Positions 34,038 to 43,826 of a stretch of 64,000 bases of DNA are shown piece by piece. Each line of letters starts with the position of its first letter. The stretch's first letter is position 1. This DNA comes from Adiantum capillus-veneris (Eukaryota > Streptophyta > Polypodiopsida > Polypodiales > Pteridaceae). Below the pieces are notes generated by a model. That model saw nothing but the letters and a program-made list of their open reading frames with translations. It was not told where the DNA came from and did not search any database. The stretch lies in the NCBI GenBank assembly GCA_014529385.2, contig CM043952.1:65436370-65500369 (forward strand), read 5' to 3'. Position numbers and translations under genes: made by a program.

Positions 34038-35882
34038 TCATGTGTATGAGAGTAAGCCCAAAGCTTTTCGGAAAGCTTCAAACTTTTCTCGTGATAACGC
34101 CTTCGTAAATAGATCTGCAATGTTATCCTGTGTAGGACAGTAAGTTAGTGTGATCTCCCCTCCATGTAGCCTTTCCCTGACATACTGGTAGTGAACCTCT
34201 ATGTGCTTTGTTCTTGCATGAAATACTGGATTCCTTGCAACTGCCATAGCACTCTGACTGTTAGTGAAAATGGTAGTGGGTGCCTGTTGACACTCACAAA
34301 GATCTGCCAATAACCTGCGTATCCATACACAATCAATTGTTGCCGTGAAAGCTGCCCTGTACTCAGCTTCACAAGTTGATGTAGCCACTGTGGGTTGCTT
34401 CTTTCTTAGCCAAGATATACATGCATTTCCCAAGAAAAAACAATTGCCACTTGTGGAATGTCGTGTGTCAAAATCACCAGCCCAATCTGAATCGCTGTAA
34501 CCAAGAAGCTGCATAGAACTGTGCTTTCCATACATATCCCCCCTTGGAAAGAACATGGCAAGATTAGGGGTACCTGAAAGGTAACGAAGTATGCGCTTCA
34601 CAGCCTGCCAATGATGCATACCTGGGCTGTGCATAAATCTGCTTGCTTGTGAAACCCCAAATTGAATGTCTGGACGAGTGTTGCCTGTCAAATATATCAA
34701 GCAACCAGCGGGTGCTACATAAGTATGTACATCACAAGGTTCTCCAGCATCGTGCATGCTCAACTTTGATCCAGTTTCTACAGGTGTAGAGATTGGTTTA
34801 CAATTTTGCATACCAAACTTGTCCAAAATTTTATGCAAATATTTTGCCTGCAACATGTATATGCCATCCTCTGATCGCACAAACTGAATACCCAAGTAAT
34901 AATGTAGCAAACCAAGATCAGACATCTCAAAGGTTTTGCTCAAAGCATCTTTAAACGCTTCAATTTCATTTGCATTATTGCCTGTAAGAAGGATATCATC
35001 CACATAAAGTGTTAGCATAATGAGAACTCCATCTCTCTTTTTGACATACAAAGTACTTTCTGTTGGACTATTCTGAAATCCCTGGCCAATCAAATAAGTA
35101 TGTATCTTCTCATACCATGCTCTTGGAGCCTGTTTGAGACCATACAAAGCTTTACGCAATCTACATACCTTTTGCTCTTGACCTTTTACAACAAAACCAC
35201 TTGGTTGAATTACATAAACTTCTTCCTGCAAATCACCATTCAAAAAAGCAGTTTTGATATCCAACTGATGCACTTTCCAACCATGATGAGCAGCAATTGC
35301 AACTAGTGATCTAACTGTGGATGCACGAGAAGTAGGAGCAAAGGTTTCATCATAATCTATGCCTTTCTGTTGCGCATAGCCTTTTGCCACAAGCCTTGCT
35401 TTGTACCTGTCAACAGTACCATCTTGTTTCCTTTTTACTTTAAAAACCCACTTTGTACCAATAGGCTTTTTACCTGTAGGCAAGTCCACTAGATCCCATG
35501 TACGATTCTTATGAATAGAATCAATTTCTTGCTGCATAGCATCTTTCCACTGAACACACTCTAAAGCTTGTTCAAATGAATCAGGCTCATCTGCATCACA
35601 AAGAGTGCTAAAGCAAGCCAAATCTACTTGCTCTCTGCCAAAAGTAGTACCAGCACGTGTTTTTCGTGGCAACAGTGCATCCAACTTGCTATCCTGCAAA
35701 GTTTTCTGAACCCATTTAGGCAAGGTTCTTTCTTCCCTGAGAACTTCTTGCTCTTCACGCACAATTTCCTCTACATCATGAGGTGTCACATGCTGATCAA
35801 AAGATTGATCAAGATTATCAACCTGTTGTGATTCTTGATTCTCCACAAAAGAAGGAAGCAAACCTTCAAATACATCATGTGT
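34038..35882 (-). CDS. Element B pol: reverse transcriptase and RNase H
   Basis: 614 codons follow the amber codon at 35883-35885 in the same frame as the upstream gag-integrase; the first Met is at 35861. RT motifs in order: NRTWDLVDLPTGKKPIGTKW, VHQLDIKTAFLNGDLQEEVY, YGLKQAPRAWYEK, and the catalytic LYVDDILLTG. RNase H follows: YSDSDWAGDFDTRHSTSG, ATSTCEAEYRA, TNSQSAMAVARN (Asn where Asp is usual in T-D-S-Q-S), KHIEVHYQYVRERL. The N-terminal 100 residues are an acidic linker. RT copies the element RNA and RNase H removes the template. The Asp-to-Asn change in RNase H and the amber codon argue against present activity. Confidence 0.93.
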   Translation of the reverse strand, partial: THDVFEGLLPSFVENQESQQVDNLDQSFDQHVTPHDVEEIVREEQEVLREERTLPKWVQKTLQDSKLDALLPRKTRAGTTFGREQVDLACFSTLCDADEPDSFEQALECVQWKDAMQQEIDSIHKNRTWDLVDLPTGKKPIGTKWVFKVKRKQDGTVDRYKARLVAKGYAQQKGIDYDETFAPTSRASTVRSLVAIAAHHGWKVHQLDIKTAFLNGDLQEEVYVIQPSGFVVKGQEQKVCRLRKALYGLKQAPRAWYEKIHTYLIGQGFQNSPTESTLYVKKRDGVLIMLTLYVDDILLTGNNANEIEAFKDALSKTFEMSDLGLLHYYLGIQFVRSEDGIYMLQAKYLHKILDKFGMQNCKPISTPVETGSKLSMHDAGEPCDVHTYVAPAGCLIYLTGNTRPDIQFGVSQASRFMHSPGMHHWQAVKRILRYLSGTPNLAMFFPRGDMYGKHSSMQLLGYSDSDWAGDFDTRHSTSGNCFFLGNACISWLRKKQPTVATSTCEAEYRAAFTATIDCVWIRRLLADLCECQQAPTTIFTNSQSAMAVARNPVFHARTKHIEVHYQYVRERLHGGEITLTYCPTQDNIADLFTKALSREKFEAFRKALGLLSYT

Positions 35883-38234
35883 CTACATATGAGGTACATC
35901 AAAAGCAACCATAGGTTGAGCAGTAGTTTCTGCAAAAATTACATCACGACTTTCAAAAATCTTGTTTGTAGCAGGATTGTAAAGTCTATAACCTTTTCTT
36001 CCACTACTGTACCCCACAAATATACATTTGATTGCCTTATCATCAAGCTTCCCACGTAACTGCTGAGGGATGTGAGCATAAGCAAGACAACCAAAAACAC
36101 GAAGATAACTGACTGAAGGTTTTCTGTCATACCAAGCTTCATATGTAGTAATGGTCTTCAAGGCACGAGTAGGACACCTGTTCAAAACATGTGTTGCACA
36201 AGCAACTGCCTCCATCCATAGTTTATGAGGCAAACTCTTAGCCTTGAGCATACATCTAGCCGTCTCCATTAAAGACCTGTTCTTCCTTTCTGCAACACCA
36301 TTCTGTTGTGGTGTGTATGGCATAGTGCATTGGTGTTTAATGCCTTTCTTTCCCAAAAAATCCTTAAATGCACCTGACATGTATTCACCTCCTCGATCGG
36401 TACGAAGAGTCTGTACTTTGCAACCTGTTTCATTTTCAACCATGGTGACATAATGTTGAAAAACTGCAAGCACATCTGACTTTGCTTTGAGTGGATACAC
36501 CCAACAAAACCTGGAAAAGTCATCAATGAAGGTCACAAAATAAAGGCTGTTTCCTATAGATGGCGTCCTCATAGGACCACATACATCACTGTGTACAAGC
36601 TGCAACTTTCGTGTCGCTCTAGCTGAACCATCCTGCAAAAATGCAAATCTGTGCATCTTTCCAAGAACGCAACCTTCACATACATGTCTTGGTGGCATCT
36701 CCAATAAAGACAAATCATGCACCATATTATGACGTTGTAAAGTCATCAAACTGCCATAACCAACATGCCCAAATCTAGCATGCCACAACTCAGCATCCTG
36801 CATGGCCTGAGTCTTTGTTTCTGCAATACATACCTGAATCTGCTTTTCATAACGATCTAGCACAAATAGTCCATTGTCCAACGTACCTGTAGTGATAAGA
36901 GAATAACCATTCTCTCGATCTCGTACAACACATCTGCCATCCTCAAAAATGACCCGAAGACCATTTTTTGCAAGAGAGGATACAGACAACAAATTCTTCT
37001 TGATCCCTGGAACATATAAGACATCTGGCAAGCATAAATCTGAACCATCTGAAATGGTAATCAAAATCTTACCAACGCCTTTGATTGGATAAGAAGCATT
37101 ATTTGCACATGTCACCTTCTTTCCTGCTGGAGCTGCATCCAATGAACAAAACAAATCCTTCCTTGAAGTAATATGCCTGGATGCACCACTATCAAAGTAC
37201 CAAATCATTTGTGTCTTGTCAACACTGTAAGCAAAAAAATCTGAACATACTACAAAAGCATAAGAATCCTGCACAAAGTTTGCAGACTCTTCTTTAGCTG
37301 TAGAAGAATCACCAGAAGCTGAAACAACCAAACTTGACTCTTTCTTCTTTTCTTTAGCAATTCGCTTTTTACACTCACTAATGTAGTGACCAGGTTTCTT
37401 GCAGTAGTGACATTTACCTTTCTTCTTGGACTTGTCGGAATCACCTTTAGACTTCTCTAAAGACTGTCCTGCACCAGACTTGGAGTGATGAGCACTCTCT
37501 TTACCCCTGTTTTTGTTCTGTACAACAAGAGCATGATCCATACCATCCACCTGTAAAGACTTGTTCTTGCGTGATTGATCCTCCTGCAATAGCAAAGCCA
37601 CTAACTCTTCAAAATGAAGAGGGTCAGGATTAGCTCGCAAAGACAGAGTCAAAGAAGTCTGAAAAGTCAAATAAGATGGTGGTAGTGAATTGAGTGTTTT
37701 GGAAACCAAGTCCTTCTCTGGAATCACTTCATCAATGCTAAGCAATTGCTCTTTAAGATCCCTGATTTTTGTAAGATGCTCGACAATATCGTCACCTTCG
37801 TCCATCTGTATTTTGTCAAGTTGTTTCTTCAAAAACTCTATTCTGGCAGCATTTCTTCCTCCAAACATAGCTTGCAAAGTGTTCCAAGCATCCTCAGAAG
37901 TTTTGCAAGATCTGATATGTGGTGTGATTGTCCTCTTTATGGTTAAGGCAATCACAGCCATAGCTTGTGCATCTTTAGTATCCCATCTCTTTTGCTCTGG
38001 AGTGACTTGTGAGGGTCCTGCACCAACAGCTGCACCACGACCAGACGTGGCAGGTGCAATGCTACCTGAACGAACTTCATCTCCAGATACATAATCCCAC
38101 AATCCTTTACCAACCAAAACATTTTTTGCCATAAAAGACCAAAGAGAATAGTTGGTACCATCCAATTTGTCTTCAGATGTAAACGCACCAAAAATCTCTT
38201 TCTCCGTAGATTGAGCCATACTGTAGATGCACAC
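35883..38234 (-). CDS. Element B gag-protease-integrase
   Basis: 783 codons. The likely start is the second Met (MAQSTEKEIF, at 38219) rather than 38234. Domains: gag head (DKLDGTNYSLWSFMAK, about 22-40); UBN2-type gag (90-220); CCHC knuckle CHYCKKPGHYISEC (about 273-286); aspartic protease D-S-G-A in WYFDSGASRHIT (about 347); GAG-pre-integrase with WHARFGH and CEGCVLGK; and an integrase core with Asp in HSDVCGP, Asp in RTDRGGEY and Glu in VAERKNR (D-E spacing 35). The post-core block VFGCLAYAHIP, KCIFVGYSSGRKGYRLY, RDVIF is present. The frame ends VPHM-TAG, after which the same frame continues into RT. The amber is one change from several sense codons. Confidence 0.94.
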   Translation of the reverse strand: MCIYSMAQSTEKEIFGAFTSEDKLDGTNYSLWSFMAKNVLVGKGLWDYVSGDEVRSGSIAPATSGRGAAVGAGPSQVTPEQKRWDTKDAQAMAVIALTIKRTITPHIRSCKTSEDAWNTLQAMFGGRNAARIEFLKKQLDKIQMDEGDDIVEHLTKIRDLKEQLLSIDEVIPEKDLVSKTLNSLPPSYLTFQTSLTLSLRANPDPLHFEELVALLLQEDQSRKNKSLQVDGMDHALVVQNKNRGKESAHHSKSGAGQSLEKSKGDSDKSKKKGKCHYCKKPGHYISECKKRIAKEKKKESSLVVSASGDSSTAKEESANFVQDSYAFVVCSDFFAYSVDKTQMIWYFDSGASRHITSRKDLFCSLDAAPAGKKVTCANNASYPIKGVGKILITISDGSDLCLPDVLYVPGIKKNLLSVSSLAKNGLRVIFEDGRCVVRDRENGYSLITTGTLDNGLFVLDRYEKQIQVCIAETKTQAMQDAELWHARFGHVGYGSLMTLQRHNMVHDLSLLEMPPRHVCEGCVLGKMHRFAFLQDGSARATRKLQLVHSDVCGPMRTPSIGNSLYFVTFIDDFSRFCWVYPLKAKSDVLAVFQHYVTMVENETGCKVQTLRTDRGGEYMSGAFKDFLGKKGIKHQCTMPYTPQQNGVAERKNRSLMETARCMLKAKSLPHKLWMEAVACATHVLNRCPTRALKTITTYEAWYDRKPSVSYLRVFGCLAYAHIPQQLRGKLDDKAIKCIFVGYSSGRKGYRLYNPATNKIFESRDVIFAETTAQPMVAFDVPHM

Positions 38235-38604
38235 AAGAGAGAAAAAGAACCTCCAAGAGATTCACAAATCTCCTCTCCAATCCAAGAAAAACTCTACACA
38301 AAATCTCAGCACAAAGCTAAGACAAGCTGCTTCCCAAAAGAACTGTTTACCTGAAGAAAATCTGTCAAAAAGCACACCCTCTTGATCTAAACGCCTCCGA
38401 AAAGTAACTTCTGCTACGCTGCTTAGAACAAAATTCTGAGGGCTCGAACAGCTTCGAAAGGGGGCTAAAACCTCAGGTCACCTACTCAGAATACTCCCGG
38501 AACGTCGAGGATGCTCCCACGAGCAAATTTTCCGAAAACTACCTGAAAACTGCGATTGCTCGCGCGGACGCGAAAACGCAAGTAGAGGCTCTGGAAATCA
38601 CCAA

Positions 38605-38616
38605 GCCCTGATACCA
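38605..38616 (-). other. Element B primer binding site
   Basis: The minus strand reads tggtatcagggc, initiator tRNA-Met-like with one mismatch, two bases inside the 5' LTR. Confidence 0.85.
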
Positions 38617-38618
38617 AT

Positions 38619-38897
38619 TGTTGAAGATGATGAAACAGGAAACAGAAGGAAGACAGCAACTCAGAGTAAGCAGAAGATGGAGAAGGAGAAGACACTGAGC
38701 TTGTGTACGAGATCTCTGTAGTCTCTCTCTCTGTATTGGAATAATAATGTATATACAAACTCAGAGCTACAAAGCTTATATGAAACCCTAAGAGATAAGG
38801 TGTCCTTTCACACCGGATGTCCAAGGGGAAAAACCCAGTGGGAGAAAAGTGCCCCTGGTGAAGCGCGTATACACACTAACACTACTACATGTCTACA
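38619..38897 (-). repeat. Element B 5' LTR
   Basis: Copy of 33712-33990 with about four substitutions. It contains the transcription start region of the element on the minus strand. Confidence 0.96.
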
Positions 38898-39593
38898 CAA
38901 CTGCACGCTGTCTAGTCCTTTTTTTTTTGGAAAGTGACTCTTGCAACAACAATGTGCATAATGCATCAAACTTGACAACTTCTGGATTTCCTTGGGTCAT
39001 AAGTCTCCATGTACTAGCAAAAGTCTGGTAAGAATTTGGTAAGGCATCAAGAACAGTCTGCACAAGGGAACTATCTGAAATGACTTCACCTACAAAAATA
39101 AGCTGCTCATTGATATCCTTGACACTAGCAAGGAAAGTGTCCATGTCATCTTCCTCATGCATAATCTTTGACTCCAGCTCTTTACACAGCAAAGCAATTT
39201 TAGCCTCATTGCGACTTGCATAAAGACCAGCCAAAATATCCCAAGCCTGTTTTGTAGATTTTGCTGAATGGATGTGAGGAACAATGGTGCGCTTCACAGA
39301 CAACGCAATCAATGCATGATCCTGCGCATCCTTTACATCCCAACGAGCTTGTTCTGCCATAGGCAAAAAACAACTCTAACAGCAACAATCCTTGCAGCAA
39401 GACCTGCAACATCCTCAACATCGCCTACATACTCTGAACCAGGACGTACATCAATGCCCTACACAATGTTCCAGACGCCCTTTGACACAAGAACATGTTG
39501 CATCATATAAGTCCACATAGGGTAGTTGTCCCCATCCAACATGTCCTCAGCATCAAACATCTTGAACACATCTGTGTTGTTGTTGTCAGCCAT
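38893..39593 (-). pseudogene. Element A gag
   Basis: The minus-strand start is at 39593 (MADNNNTDVF) in a CCATGG context. It reads DMLDGDNYPMWTYMMQHVLV (gag head) to a TAG at about 39456-39458, then continues in a shifted but traceable frame, MAEQARWDVKDAQDHALIAL to LQESLSKKKRTRQRA. Element C has CAG at the position of the TAG, so a C-to-T change is likely. Gag packages the element RNA. Only the UBN2 part is left; the knuckle is lost in the internal deletion. Confidence 0.85.
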
Positions 39594-39940
39594 GGTAAAT
39601 GTTGCACTTGATGTGAAAACTACCCGAAAATAGGAGAAACGAAGCGGGAACAACACATGCTATACAGCACAAACCGTAGAAGACTATAAGGCACCTATTA
39701 TGCAAAAAATGGCACTGACAAAAATTCTGCACAAAATGACAAAATTGCTTGTGCAGACCTACCTGTAGTGGAAACAGAGGCCGAAATGAGCCCAAATTGA
39801 AAATCTGAGCAGACCGAGCTCTACGAGCTCACCCGAAGTATTTGTCGACCTGCAACCGCTCGCCAAAGCTCACTAAATCGGAGAAAGTGAGCAGGCGTGT
39901 ACTGGAGCAGCTGGTGACTAAGCCCAGGAGGATGCAACCT

Positions 39941-39952
39941 GCTCTGATACCA
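39941..39952 (-). other. Element A primer binding site
   Basis: The minus strand reads tggtatcagagc, a perfect initiator tRNA-Met match, two bases inside the LTR. Confidence 0.88.
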
Positions 39953-39954
39953 AT

Positions 39955-40181
39955 TGTTGGAATTAGGGTTGCAGAGAAACGCACACAGCTTGGAGAAGAC
40001 GAAGGAATCTCAAGGCACACAATAGAGAGTGTGTTACTTAGTGTGCAATGGAAAGATAGATAGTCCTAGAGTGATGGGCGTATATACAATGCTCGGGGGG
40101 GAAAACCTCCTAAAGAGGGAAAAAATGCCCCGCCGGTCCTAGTGTGTTCACACACATCACTGCCACATGTATATAGTAACA
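39955..40181 (-). repeat. Element A 5' LTR
   Basis: Begins tgttggaattagggttgc and ends tagtaaca in plus-strand view. 227 bp. Confidence 0.94.
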
Positions 40182-40379
40182 CACTCATGTCTCCTCTATC
40201 TTGGGTCTTGATGGTCCTATTTTGGTGGAGAACGGCTAACCGTCTTGATCACTTGGTCGAAACTGCTATAATTTGATAGTTTTGGCGATTAGGCTCATTG
40301 AATTTACGGCTCAAAGTACTGGAGTCTGAACTTTTGTTCTATTTTATATTTCACAAAATCATTGCCAGAAGATACGACA

Positions 40380-40392
40380 TCCCTATTTAAAG
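40380..40392 (+). promoter_or_regulatory. TATA-box-like element
   Basis: ccctatttaaagg lies about 130 bp before the ATG at 40518 and is followed by a pyrimidine-rich leader. Consistent with a core promoter; motif only. Confidence 0.4.
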
Positions 40393-40517
40393 GCTTTAAA
40401 AACAAGGTCAGTAATGAAAAATCACCTACTACTTTTTTCACCTTCCCTCCATTTTGTGAGAGCTTTGCTTCTTTCCATCACTATATTTCATTTTTTCCCT
40501 CTAATCTCTGAGTTGCC

Positions 40518-41369
40518 ATGGCGTCTTCTATACTTCACCCTTCTCATAGCATAACTTCTTGTGACTTTCATAACATTAGAGAGGATGGTCTTTGGTGGAA
40601 ACCCATATCTTTTCGTGTGAATGATTAGGTAGCAATGCTTCCTTCATGCAAAGGTGTACACAAGGTGAAGATAACCGAGCAAGTTAAAATAAAAAACCAT
40701 TGGAAATGTCGTGTTCTTGCTTTCAAAGTGATCGACAATGGCTGGCTAGCTAAAGTTCAACATGTGTACATGGCCAAGGATGTGGTATCAAACTTGGATG
40801 AACATCCATGCTCCATTCTTACTATAAGGAATACAAAAGCTTATCTATTTGATACAATGAATTTAGCATTCTCCCATTGTTCTCTTTCATTTTTTGATTC
40901 TATTTCAGTTATTTTTTCGCCAACAGTTGTGGAGTAGAAACTTGCGGAGAGCCTAAGTGGCACATGCAAAGAGATTCAAAAGGGGATTGCAAATGTTATG
41001 TATGCTGACAAGTCACCTTCCTTTTATAAAAGAATGGATTTGTTTGTCTATTTTGCAGAATACAGGGTTCCATCAAGAGAAGGTGCATATGGAGAACTAC
41101 ATGAGTTGCACATTCCCACCATAAGATCACTTGATTTGGAAGCCCTTGATGCATGTACCATATCAAGCTTCAAATACAAGATCAAAGAAGATATCATTAA
41201 AGCTATGTCTTCGGGTAGGATTTCAAGAAGGATTAAGGTTCAATGGTATTTGCCTATACATGTCTTTGTGGCATGTTTCAAAACAATGGATTTGCAGAGG
41301 ACAAGGACAATGTGGCTTAATAGTACACTGTCTGTGATTGAATTGGATAATGTACTTGGAGAAGTCTAG
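40518..41369 (+). pseudogene. Unknown gene, 284-codon frame with two amber codons
   Basis: The ATG at 40518 sits in CCATGG and opens one frame to TAG 41367-41369. It is interrupted only by TAG at 40626-40628 and 40935-40937, with no indels. Segments: MASSILHPSHS; DGLWWKPISFRVND; WKCRVLAFKVIDNGWLAKVQ with HVYMAKDVV; HCSLSFFDSISVIF; FVYFAEYRVPSREGAYGEL; HIPTIRSLDLEALDACTI; then a basic helix to YLPIHVFVACF. It shares the second half with exon-like blocks at 6940-7284 (minus) and part of the first half with 7377-7649. The first half loosely recalls a small beta-rich chromatin-reader module, but I cannot place it. Probably pseudogenic; both stops being UAG is noted. Confidence 0.5.
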
Positions 41370-41990
41370 GGTACCAAATATTGGCGATAATATTAGTTGT
41401 AGAGTAAGCCCAAACTCTATGTATATCTCATACCAACTATGTCGTTAGTCATTGATTTTGGGCTATGACTATAGGAGATGGAGAAGAAAGTTAGGTAGTT
41501 GTTTTCCTCTCGGCTATGAGAAAAATTGTCCAAAGTTTTAACTAAAGGTCATAGTCCATCCATACACTGAGCCTAGAATCCTTATAGTAATAAAAAATTG
41601 GAAACTATAGGATGTCAAAGAGTCTCTTGAGTTTCTTGGTGAAACATCTCCTAAGTATAGATTCAAAGTGGATGGCATTGTTTTGAGCACAAGGAGGAAT
41701 AATTCAACCTCATGCATCACATGTCTCCCCCCAAAAAGAGTTGTATTTGAACCACTTGCAAGGACTTGACAAAAGCGGAGCTCAATGCTGTAATCATTAT
41801 ATTTTGCAAATATACATGTCTTTTCTACCTTGTTGTGATCATCATTTATATGGTTTTAAATCTAGATGACACCATGATATATAGTCAAGGATCGAATAGT
41901 TGGTATTTAAATTTTGAAGTACAAAATTATGAACCGCCACCGGTTGTATGTTCATATGGAAAAAATGAACAAAAGTGTACATAAATTTTG
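41370..41990. other. No identifiable gene
   Basis: Short frames only on both strands (for example 41766-41984). Nothing recognised. May include the 3' region of the 40.5 kb gene. Confidence 0.4.
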
Positions 41991-42755
41991 TGGAGTAATG
42001 TAATCAACCACGAAACTCCACTTTTCTTTTTGCTTGAGAAGATCCTACATCCTCAGAAACCCTTTTCATTTTGTGTTCAAGAGGGGGTGAAATCGGTTCA
42101 GGAGGGGGTGGTGGTGAGTTGGGTTCCTTGGGGGGTAACGATTTGGGATCCTCAGGGCATGACTTGGGGGACTTGGTAGTGGGTTCTATGGTTTATTTGG
42201 GCTCCTGAGCGGTTGGCTTGGGAGACTTGGCATCCTTCTTGGAAACATGAATGGAAGTTTGAAAGGTGAGCCAGGATTCACTTATCGTTCTTAGCAGAAC
42301 GACGCTTTTGACCCTTGAGTTTCAGTGGTGAGTGGAATGGAGGGTCCCTTTGCTTCTACTTTTCCTTTTGCACGGCTTTTCTCTTGGTAGAGATCTTCCT
42401 CTTGCAGGGTTCTTCTTTGTTGGGCTCTTTGTTTGGCTCCTCTTTGCAAGGCTCTTTGCATGGATCTTCTTCTTTGTAGGGCTTGTCTTCTTGTCCTCCC
42501 TTTTCTCTGTAGCTACACACTTGGTGGCTCTACCTTTCTTTGGTGAGAGTTTGGACCAACTGGGTTAGGTACAGGAGAGTTGAGATTATATGGGTTTGGT
42601 GCCATAGGAGAGTTTGGATCATTTGGATTTATTGATCTTTCCAAGACAATGGAAATAGCCTTCTCTCTCACCCACATGACGCAAGACCCGATATTCATGC
42701 AACTGTGGTTTAGAAAAAAGAATGAAGAACATGAGTACATAAGTTGAAAAATCAA
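41990..42755 (-). pseudogene. Lysine/proline-rich basic protein relic with SPTKK motifs
   Basis: The minus strand from 42755 reads a Pro/Asn-rich start (NPNDPNSPMAPNPYNLNSP). In another frame (about 42540-42326) comes a 70-residue Lys/Arg-rich stretch without stops, with TSPTKKKIHAKSLAKRSQ and KSPTKKNPARGRSL. Further down it reads KKDAKSPKPTAQEPK, TKSPKSC, PKEPNSPPPPPEP and HKMKRVSEDVGSSQAKRK. Repeated Ser-Pro-x-Lys words are typical of linker-histone-like or other DNA-binding tails. Frames are broken by at least two shifts and a stop. It could also be a composition artefact of the TTCTTTG-type repeat on the plus strand. Confidence 0.25.
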
Positions 42756-42936
42756 AACAAATCAATGGCACATGTGTGCACAATTACAGTGAGTGTCAAG
42801 ACGTATGCTAGGCCCCATCTGTAGCATAATACATACTCTACCCTCCACCCTCCTTCCTTCTTGATCTTCATAATGAGCCACAAAAACACCGCCTACATCC
42901 ACTCTCGCACCTATAGCCGTGGCCTACTCTGCACAT

Positions 42937-43072
<136 letters not shown>

Positions 43073-43339
43073 CCCACTATCTCCTTGCGGCCCTGGTCGA
43101 TGCCACCAGCGTTCGCTCGTCTACCACCTTCGCCAGCTGTCATTCACCCTCCGCTTCTGTGCTCAACTTTCCTTCAATTTTTATGCGTGCCAGTATTTTG
43201 AAAGCGAATCTGTTAGTAATTCCTCCTAAGGCCCCTGTCACATTGGGATAGGCGGCCACACACCCTTTTGGAAGGAGACCACACAAAGGCAGTCACACCA
43301 GGCTAAAAGCAATATAATGTATAATCCTGCCAAGGAATA

Positions 43340-43402
43340 GGCTTTAGCCAAGTGGTTAGGTGTTCGCATATATGGCTGACGAGCATAGCTCAAATCCTGT
43401 GG
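43340..43402 (+). repeat. tRNA-like pol III promoter (tRNA relic or SINE head)
   Basis: ttagccaagtggttagg (43344-43360) matches the A box and tagctcaaatcctg (43386-43399) approximates the B box. Acceptor and anticodon arms do not pair convincingly, so it is not called a tRNA gene. Confidence 0.4.
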
Positions 43403-43826
43403 ACTTCATTCGCGCGTGCACTTTTTGCAGTGGGACGCTTCCATGGAAAGTTGGCCAGCCTCTCTTGCCCGCCCCTCTGACAAGTGCTCACGGCCACCTT
43501 TGTCCTTTTTCATGGCAAATGGGGCGCTGCCATCTCAACAGGGCCTCGCACACCCCATCCCAGTGTGATAGGGGCCTAAATGAAGCACCTCAAAAAGCTT
43601 TTGAAACATCTACATGTGCCCAGCCACCTCCCACATGCTTTACCTTTTTCCCTTCAATCACCAAAGCATCCAGCGAGATTCATGTTAGTCAAGCTCCTGA
43701 AAATGATCATAGGGAAACATATTGAATCACTACTATCGTTGATGCAAATGTACCCTAAGACATTATCTTGCTCCTTAACCTAACTTAACAAAAAGGAAAT
43801 TGAATGTTCCTATGTTTTCCGGGACG

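Larger units (their letters stand above)
33712..38897 (-). mobile_element. Copia LTR retrotransposon B, nearly intact, nested in A
   Basis: 279-bp LTRs (33712-33990 and 38619-38897) differ at about four sites (1.4%). The flanks carry the 5-bp duplication caact (33707-33711 and 38898-38902). Primer site at 38605-38616 and polypurine tract at 33991-34004 place it on the minus strand. Total 5186 bp. One frame encodes gag, protease, integrase, RT and RNase H in copia order, interrupted only by one amber codon. This is the youngest large insertion in the window. Confidence 0.97.
31405..40181 (-). mobile_element. Copia LTR retrotransposon A (internally deleted, hosts element B)
   Basis: 227-bp LTRs at 31405-31631 and 39955-40181 are flanked by the 5-bp duplication cactc (31400-31404 and 40182-40186). 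The primer site lies at 39941-39952 and the polypurine tract at 31632-31645, so it reads on the minus strand. Without B and its 5-bp duplication, the element is about 3.6 kb: gag joins directly to RT, and the zinc knuckle, protease and integrase are missing. The join reads AFIASQRK then [11 protein letters not shown]. Element C, a relative, still has the missing gag and protease part. LTRs differ by about 6% by eye, so A is older than B. Confidence 0.93.

Noticed and set aside
32502-35306. Plus-strand open frames across elements A and B
   Set aside because: Antisense shadows of the RT frames on the minus strand.
42332-42568. Possible membrane protein (Phe/Leu-rich plus-strand frame)
   Set aside because: Produced by TTCTTTG/CTCTTTG-type repetition; the minus strand gives the more plausible basic protein.
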